A stretch of DNA of 64,000 nucleotides, from contig NZ_FNOB01000001.1 of assembly GCF_900106675.1 (NCBI RefSeq), forward strand, positions 124,001-188,000. The letters are read 5' to 3'. The translations under genes were made by a program, and so were the position numbers. The first letter of the stretch is position 1. Each line of letters begins with the position of its first letter. Positions 58,871 to 64,000 of this stretch are shown here, in pieces. The notes beneath the pieces are model-generated. The model ran no database searches, was not told the DNA's origin, and saw only the letters and a list, made by a program, of their open reading frames with translations. The stretch is from Allgaiera indica (GTDB taxonomy: Bacteria; Pseudomonadota; Alphaproteobacteria; Rhodobacterales; Rhodobacteraceae).

Positions 58871-60175
58871 ATGAAAATCGCGATGATCGGCACGGGCTAT
58901 GTCGGCCTGGTGTCCGGGGTCTGTTTCTCGGATTTCGGGCATGAGGTGGTTTGCGTCGACAAGGATCCGGCAAAGATCGCCAAGCTAGAGGCCGGCAAGG
59001 TGCCGATCTACGAGCCGGGGCTTGAGGCGCTGATGGCCAAGAACGTAGAGGCCGGACGGCTGAGCTTCACCCGCGATCTGAAATCGGCGGTGGACGGGGC
59101 CGAGGCGATCTTCATCGCGGTCGGCACGCCGACGCGGCGCGGCGATGGCCATGCCGATCTGACCTATGTGATGAACGCGGCCGAAGAGATCGCCGGCGCG
59201 CTGACCGGCTACGCCGTGGTGGTGACCAAATCGACCGTGCCGGTTGGCACCAACAGGCAGGTCAAGGAAGCGATCGCCAGGGCCAATCCCGGCGCCGGTT
59301 TCGACGTGGCCTCGAACCCGGAATTCCTGCGCGAGGGCGCCGCGATCGACGATTTCATGCGCCCCGACCGCGTGGTCGTGGGCGTAGAGAGCGAACGCGC
59401 GAAAGTGGTGATGGGCGAGATCTACCGCCCCCTGTTCCTGCGCGAATTTCCGATCGTCTATACCGATCTGGAATCGGCCGAGATGATCAAATATGCGGCC
59501 AACGCCTTTCTGGCGACCAAGATCACCTTCATCAACGAGATCGCGGCGCTGTGCGAGCGGGTGGGCGCGGACGTGAAGGCGGTGTCGAAGGGCATGGGGC
59601 TGGACGGGCGGATCGGCAACAAGTTCCTGCATGCCGGGCCGGGCTATGGCGGGTCGTGCTTTCCCAAGGACACGCGGGCGCTGGCGCGGATCGGGCAGGA
59701 TCATTCGATGCCGCAGCAGATCGTCGAGACGGTAATCGCGGTGAACGAGGAAATGAAGCGGCGGATGATCGACCGGATCGTCGATCTTTGCGACGGCTCG
59801 GTGAACGGCAAGACGATCGCGGTGCTGGGGGTGACGTTCAAGCCCAACACCGACGACATGCGCGAGGCGCCCGCGCTGACCATAGTGCCCGCGCTGGTGG
59901 GCGGCGGCGCCAGGGTAAAGGTGGTCGATCCGCAGGGCCGCAAGGAGGGCGAGGCGCTGCTGCCCGGGGTGACCTGGTGCGACGATGCCTATGCCGCGGC
60001 GCAGGGGGCGGAAGCGGTGGTGATCTTGACCGAATGGAACGAGTTCCGGGCGCTGGACCTGAAGCGCCTGGCCACGGGGATGGCGGCGCCGCGGATGGCA
60101 GACCTGCGCAATATCTATTCGGCGCGCGACGCCACGCGCGCGGGATTTGCGGCCTATATCAGCGTCGGGCGCTAG
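58871..60175 (+). CDS. ugd: UDP-glucose 6-dehydrogenase
   Basis: The 434-residue enzyme oxidises UDP-glucose to UDP-glucuronate for polysaccharide or envelope sugars. It has the NAD loop IGTGYVGLVSGVCF (residues 7-20), the substrate motif KSTVPVGTN, the catalytic Cys in GPGYGGSCFPKDT (about residue 263) and LGVTFKPNTDDMREAP in the UDP-binding domain. GGAGG lies upstream. It is unlinked to other polysaccharide genes here; the next 235 bp contain a small CCGGGG/CCCCGG hairpin but no gene. Confidence 0.97.
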   Translation: MKIAMIGTGYVGLVSGVCFSDFGHEVVCVDKDPAKIAKLEAGKVPIYEPGLEALMAKNVEAGRLSFTRDLKSAVDGAEAIFIAVGTPTRRGDGHADLTYVMNAAEEIAGALTGYAVVVTKSTVPVGTNRQVKEAIARANPGAGFDVASNPEFLREGAAIDDFMRPDRVVVGVESERAKVVMGEIYRPLFLREFPIVYTDLESAEMIKYAANAFLATKITFINEIAALCERVGADVKAVSKGMGLDGRIGNKFLHAGPGYGGSCFPKDTRALARIGQDHSMPQQIVETVIAVNEEMKRRMIDRIVDLCDGSVNGKTIAVLGVTFKPNTDDMREAPALTIVPALVGGGARVKVVDPQGRKEGEALLPGVTWCDDAYAAAQGAEAVVILTEWNEFRALDLKRLATGMAAPRMADLRNIYSARDATRAGFAAYISVGR

Positions 60176-60410
60176 GCAGGTTGCGTTTCTCGGCGCCGGG
60201 GTTGTTATCCCCGGATCCCCGCGGGAACCCCGAGCCAGCAAGAATGCGCAACGCGATCGTCGCCCTGCCAAGCGGTTTCCGCGGCCGTGCCGCAGGCCCC
60301 GGCCCGAGGGGCCGCACGCGCACCGAGACGGACCCCCTTGGGGCGCGATCGGCGGTTTTGGCGGGCGCGCAACTTGCGCTAGACTGCCGCAAGAACGACA
60401 TGAGGACGAC

Positions 60411-60758
60411 ATGGGCGATTCCGAACAGATTCGAAACGCGCTGGCGATTCTGATACCGGTCGTCGTGCTGGTGCTGATCGCGGCGGCGGTGCCGCTCTGG
60501 CTGGCCCGGCGGCTGGGCCACGATCTGCGCGCCCGCGCGGTGAACATCGCGGTCTCGTCGCTGGCCATGCTGGTTCTTTCGGGCGGCTATTTCGCGGTGC
60601 TCTATCTGCTGGAAGCGCCGGGCGTCGCGGGCGCGATCGGCGCGCAGCCGGTACAGGCGGCGGCCCATTTCCTTTGGCTCGGTCTGATGGCGGGGCTGGT
60701 CTGGGCGCCGGTGGTGGTTCTGGCCGCAACCCTGCGGCCCGGCCAAGGGCGCAGGTGA
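60411..60758 (+). CDS. Small membrane protein, first of a three-gene set
   Basis: This 115-residue protein has three hydrophobic segments (residues about 10-32, 44-66 and 81-108) and I recognise no family. GAGG precedes the ATG. Two more membrane protein genes follow with gaps of 4 and 8 bp in the same direction, so all three are one transcription unit. Nothing in the sequence indicates catalysis; a structural or assembly role for the DUF1523 protein is only a guess. Confidence 0.72.
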   Translation: MGDSEQIRNALAILIPVVVLVLIAAAVPLWLARRLGHDLRARAVNIAVSSLAMLVLSGGYFAVLYLLEAPGVAGAIGAQPVQAAAHFLWLGLMAGLVWAPVVVLAATLRPGQGRR

Positions 60759-60762
60759 CAAG

Positions 60763-61035
60763 ATGGGCTTCGCCCGCGCACTTCTGCTGGGCTTCGGGAT
60801 CCTGACCGTGTTCTATGTGCTGATCTCTCTTTACGCGCGCTCACTGGTGCGCGAACGGCTGGAGAAACAGCTGCAGGCAGAACATCCCGGGCTGGGCGGC
60901 GCAGAGCGGAACGCCTATATCGAGGCCGGCATGGCCACCTACCGTCGATCCTTGCGCCGCAAGCTGATCCTGGGGGTATATGTCGTGCCACTGCTGGCGG
61001 TTGCCGCGATCGCCTATTTCATCAACCGGCAATAG
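60763..61035 (+). CDS. Small membrane protein, second of a three-gene set
   Basis: The 90-residue product has an N-terminal hydrophobic helix (FARALLLGFGILTVFYVLIS), a charged amphipathic centre (RERLEKQLQAEHPGLGGAERNAYIEAG) and a C-terminal helix, a two-helix hairpin with the charged loop probably cytoplasmic. No family was recognised. It starts 4 bp after the first gene and ends 8 bp before the DUF1523 gene. Confidence 0.75.
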   Translation: MGFARALLLGFGILTVFYVLISLYARSLVRERLEKQLQAEHPGLGGAERNAYIEAGMATYRRSLRRKLILGVYVVPLLAVAAIAYFINRQ

Positions 61036-61043
61036 GGGCGGGA

Positions 61044-61700
61044 ATGCGACGCACTTTCAAATGGGGCTTCATCGGGGTGATGGTGCTGATCGTCGGGCTG
61101 TTCCTCGACTACACGCTGCCGCAGCACGACGTGGTGCGCATCACCGACACCTATAACCGGGTGACACCGCTGGGATCGCTGAACCGGCTTTTCTACGCCT
61201 CGCCCGATGCCGGCACCAAACCGGGGACCGCGGCGCCCGATATCCGCTTCATCGCCGCGGTGCGGCCCAACGGCAAGGTGATCGTCTATCGCAATGAGGA
61301 TACCGGCTGGATCTGGCCACCGTTCTTCAAATTCAACAGTTCCAACCTGCAGGCCGAGGCCTCGGCGATGAAATCCACCGCCGATGCGCCGCGCTGGGTG
61401 ATGGTGACGAATTACGGTTGGCGCATTCCCTTCCTTTCGACCTATCCGAACGCGATCGGCATCCGCGCGGTGTCGGGGCCCGATGTCAAGGTATTCCCCT
61501 GGCTCAACATCTTCATCCTGGTCGTGCTGGCGCTGATCGTCGTCTTCTTCTGGCGCATGTGGGTGCGATTTCGCGAACGCACGCTCGATCCGCTCATCGC
61601 CGGCGGGCAGGAACGCTGGGACCGGACCGAGGCGCGCGCTGAAAACGCGGCGGCGGATGTGAAGAGCTGGTGGCGGCGGATCATCAGACGCGGGCGGTAA
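61044..61700 (+). CDS. DUF1523 family membrane protein
   Basis: The 218-residue protein has an N-terminal helix (residues about 8-24), a periplasmic domain of about 120 residues with DYTLPQHDVVRITDTYNRVT and VTNYGWRIPFLSTYPNAIGIRAV, and a C-terminal helix followed by a basic amphipathic tail ending RRIIRRGR. These match DUF1523, whose role is unknown. It is the last gene of the three-gene set. Confidence 0.87.
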   Translation: MRRTFKWGFIGVMVLIVGLFLDYTLPQHDVVRITDTYNRVTPLGSLNRLFYASPDAGTKPGTAAPDIRFIAAVRPNGKVIVYRNEDTGWIWPPFFKFNSSNLQAEASAMKSTADAPRWVMVTNYGWRIPFLSTYPNAIGIRAVSGPDVKVFPWLNIFILVVLALIVVFFWRMWVRFRERTLDPLIAGGQERWDRTEARAENAAADVKSWWRRIIRRGR

Positions 61701-61906
61701 GGGCCGCCGCCGGGGCCGCCTTCGCGTCGCCGCCCGCGTCTGCCAATGGATCGCACCATCGGGTTCGCGGGGGCTCGCCATAGCGGAAACCCGCCCCGGG
61801 ACCTGGCCTTCATCGCGTGCGCTTGTCAGACCGGGGGACGTCCCTTAGGCTTCGCCGCAACCGGGCACGGACCCGGCGGCAGACAGCGAAGTCAGGGAGC
61901 ATCCGG

Positions 61907-63403
61907 GTGGTGAAAAAATCGGGTGGGAAGCGTCTGAGCACGCTGGTCGTGATCGCGGCCCTGGCAGGCGGGGCGGCGGTGGCCCAGGGCAGCGGCTCTG
62001 TCACCAAGCAATATGACAACGGCGGCGTCTATACCGGCAGCTTCAAGGACGGCAAGCAGAACGGTCAGGGCACCTACAAGCTGCCCAACGGCTATGAATA
62101 CACCGGCCAGTGGGTGAATGGAGAGATCAGGGGCCAGGGCACCGCGCGCTTCCCCAACGGCTCGGTCTATGTCGGGCATTTCTTGCAGGGCAAGCCCAAC
62201 GGCAAGGGCAAGATCACCTTCGCCGACGGATCCACATATGAGGGCGACTGGGTCGACGGCCAGATGACGGGGCAAGGCACGGCGACCTATGCCAACGGCG
62301 TGACCTATGTCGGCGGCTTCAAGAACGGGGTGCATGAAGGCCATGGCCGGATGACCGGCAAGGACGGATATGTCTATGACGGTACCTGGGCGAACGGCCA
62401 GAAACAGGGCAAGGGCAAGATCACCTATCCCGACGGCACCACCTATGTCGGCGACCTGAACAACGGCAAGCGCGACGGCGAAGGCACCCTGACCATGAAG
62501 GACGGCATGGTCTACACCGGCCAGTGGAAGGACGGGCAGATCAACGGCAAGGGCAAGCTGACCCAGCCCAACGGCGATGTCTATGTCGGCGATCTGGTCA
62601 ACGGCAAGCGCCAGGGCCAAGGCAAGGTCACCTATGCCAACGGCGACATCTACGAAGGCGCCTTCGTCGCCGACAAGCGCCAGGGCCAGGGCACCTTCAA
62701 GGGCAAGGACGGCTATGTCTACACCGGCCAGTGGAAGGACGGGCAGATCACCGGCAAGGGTAGTGTCACCTATCCAGACGGCTCCAGCTATACCGGCGAT
62801 CTGGTCAACGGGCTGGCCGATGGCGGCGGCAAGATCACCTATCCCGACGGCTCGACCTATGAGGGCCAGTGGAAGAAGGGCGTGATCGACGGCAAGGGCG
62901 TCGCCCATTACGCCAACGGGCTGACCTATGACGGCACGTTCAAGAACGGCCGCAACGACGGCCAGGGAACGATGACCTATCCGGACGGCTACAAGTATGT
63001 CGGCCAGTGGAAGGATGGCCAGCGCGAGGGCCAAGGCACCGCGACCTATCCCGACGGCACCGTCTACACGGGCCATTTCGCCAACGGCCAGCGCGACGGC
63101 CAGGGCGAGATCACCATGAAGAACGGCTTCAAGTACACCGGCGAATGGAAGGCCGGGCAGATCGACGGCAAGGGCGTGGCGACCTACGCCAATGGCGATG
63201 TCTATGACGGCATGTTCAAGGAAGGCCACCGCGAGGGGCCGGGCGTGATGCATTACGCCTCGGGGCAAGAGGCCTCGGGCGAATGGAAGAACGGTGCCCT
63301 GACCGGACAGGACGCGCCCGCCAGCGCCAATGGAACAGAGGCCGCGCCAGACGCCGCCGGCACCAAGGCCCAGACCAAGTCCCAAACCAAGGCCCAGCCC
63401 TAG
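61907..63403 (+). CDS. Exported protein of 18 MORN repeats
   Basis: The start is a GTG at 61907 (AGGGAG 7 nt upstream; a second GTG follows at once), giving 498 residues with a signal peptide (KKSGGKRLSTLVVIAALAGGAAVAQG). An ATG at 61817 is rejected because its extension is Arg-rich and would precede the signal. Residues 40-453 are 18 uninterrupted 23-residue MORN units of pattern YxGxW/F-xxGxxxGxG-xxxYxxG, with a degenerate nineteenth, then a Thr/Gln/Ala tail. MORN arrays form long beta solenoids that bind lipid or protein. The role here is unknown. Confidence 0.9.
   Translation: MVKKSGGKRLSTLVVIAALAGGAAVAQGSGSVTKQYDNGGVYTGSFKDGKQNGQGTYKLPNGYEYTGQWVNGEIRGQGTARFPNGSVYVGHFLQGKPNGKGKITFADGSTYEGDWVDGQMTGQGTATYANGVTYVGGFKNGVHEGHGRMTGKDGYVYDGTWANGQKQGKGKITYPDGTTYVGDLNNGKRDGEGTLTMKDGMVYTGQWKDGQINGKGKLTQPNGDVYVGDLVNGKRQGQGKVTYANGDIYEGAFVADKRQGQGTFKGKDGYVYTGQWKDGQITGKGSVTYPDGSSYTGDLVNGLADGGGKITYPDGSTYEGQWKKGVIDGKGVAHYANGLTYDGTFKNGRNDGQGTMTYPDGYKYVGQWKDGQREGQGTATYPDGTVYTGHFANGQRDGQGEITMKNGFKYTGEWKAGQIDGKGVATYANGDVYDGMFKEGHREGPGVMHYASGQEASGEWKNGALTGQDAPASANGTEAAPDAAGTKAQTKSQTKAQP
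62024..63265 (+). repeat. Tandem 69-bp coding repeat (MORN units)
   Basis: Eighteen consecutive 69-bp units encode the MORN array. Near-identical segments recur at the DNA level, for example the stretch encoding YTGQWKDGQI at units 8 and 11, so the array can gain or lose units by recombination or slippage. Confidence 0.9.
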
Positions 63404-63436
63404 GCCAAAAGGCGGGCTCGGGCGATTGAGGCCCTG

Positions 63437-64000
63437 CTAGGCCCGCAGGATCGGCCAGAGCGAGGCAACCAGCAGCGCGGCCATCGTCCAGTTGAACAGC
63501 GCCAGCCGGCGCGGGCTGGTCAACACCCCGCGGATCTGCCGCCCCATCATCACCCAGGTCGAGATCGACGGCAGGTTCACCGCGCCGAAGACCAGCGCCA
63601 CCCAAAGCCCGCCCAGGGGGCTTTCGGGCGGCGCATAGGCGGCGATCGCCGTGGTCGCCATCGCCCAGGCCTTGGGGTTCACCCACTGGAAGGCCGCGGC
63701 CTGAAGAAAGCTTAGCGGTCGGCCGTTCGCCGCCGCCTGGCCGGGCGGCGCGGCATGGGCGATCTTCCATGCCAGCCACAGCATGAACACCGCGCTGACC
63801 GCCTTCAGCACCACATGCAGCGGCGGCCACAGCGCGAAGATCTGCGTCAGCCCCAGCGCCAGCAGCGCCGCCATGAAGACGAAGCCCAGCGCCACGCCCA
63901 GCATATGCGGCAGCGTCCGCAGCAATCCGAAATTCGCCCCCGACGCCATCAGCATCAGGTTGTTCGGCCCCGGCGTGATCGACGAGACGAAGGCGAACAG
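63437..64000 (-). CDS. LysE/RhtB-family amino-acid exporter, 5' end beyond window
   Basis: The last 188 residues are visible; the N-terminus is cut by the window edge. It contains ITPGPNNLMLMASGANFG, the family signature near the first helix, followed by several hydrophobic segments and FQWVNPKAWAMA in the middle. LysE/RhtB proteins export basic or other amino acids and some small metabolites; the substrate cannot be read. It is convergent with the MORN gene with 33 bp between them and no obvious terminator. Confidence 0.93.
   Translation of the reverse strand: MFAFVSSITPGPNNLMLMASGANFGLLRTLPHMLGVALGFVFMAALLALGLTQIFALWPPLHVVLKAVSAVFMLWLAWKIAHAAPPGQAAANGRPLSFLQAAAFQWVNPKAWAMATTAIAAYAPPESPLGGLWVALVFGAVNLPSISTWVMMGRQIRGVLTSPRRLALFNWTMAALLVASLWPILRA

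Noticed and set aside
62024-63265. Regular short repeats that might be a CRISPR array
   Set aside because: The 69-bp units stay in one open frame without spacers and encode MORN repeats.

Overview
The window is a GC-rich alphaproteobacterial chromosome segment of Rhodobacter/Rhodovulum type (Rhodobacterales). The evidence is the gene neighbourhoods: ccoNOQP divergent from a uspA-like gene with FnrL boxes between them, DUF4170-waaA-lpxK, mdh-sucC-lipoprotein-sucD-sucA-sucB-MAPEG-lpdA, and a FAD-oxidoreductase/SelD fusion beside mnmH. A Rhodobacter-type porin and a decaprenyl-type prenyl synthase agree with this. No rRNA, tRNA, phage, insertion sequence or CRISPR array was seen. Most of the window is housekeeping metabolism.

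Region 1-10.6 kb is respiration and stress: partial ccoG, an acetate/succinate permease (satP-like), a LysR regulator and a small ORF, then ccoNOQP, all with anaerobic FNR-type boxes. These are followed by a universal stress protein, an aldehyde dehydrogenase and a 1-Cys peroxiredoxin. Region 10.7-18.6 kb holds a cytoplasmic sulfite dehydrogenase-like soeABC operon, the Kdo transferase and lipid A kinase genes, and tag. Region 18.6-31.8 kb holds an EAL protein, phaAB for PHB synthesis, small conserved proteins, a prenyl diphosphate synthase, a porin, a UbiH-family hydroxylase, an amidase and a DapC-type aminotransferase.

Region 31.8-39.1 kb holds ftsK, the selenium genes selD (fused) and mnmH, and a TauE/SafE permease. 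Region 39.3-51.5 kb is the lower TCA block (mdh, sucCD, sucAB, lpdA) interleaved with a sulfotransferase, a lipoprotein and three small membrane proteins. Two identical GTGATCAC palindromes lie 21 bp apart ahead of sucC. Region 51.6-58.8 kb holds nadE, a WrbA-like flavoprotein and a divergent urate-to-glyoxylate purine catabolism cluster. Region 58.9-64 kb holds ugd, three small membrane proteins, a secreted protein of 18 MORN repeats and a partial LysE-family exporter.

No clearly undescribed multi-gene system was found. The best non-coding leads are four. First, a dispersed 3'-end element (four copies) always lies 10-61 nt after a stop codon in the same orientation. Second, a 125-nt long-stem inverted repeat lies next to an FNR box upstream of ccoG. 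Third is the tandem GTGATCAC operator. Fourth is a strong 16-bp hairpin after phaB.
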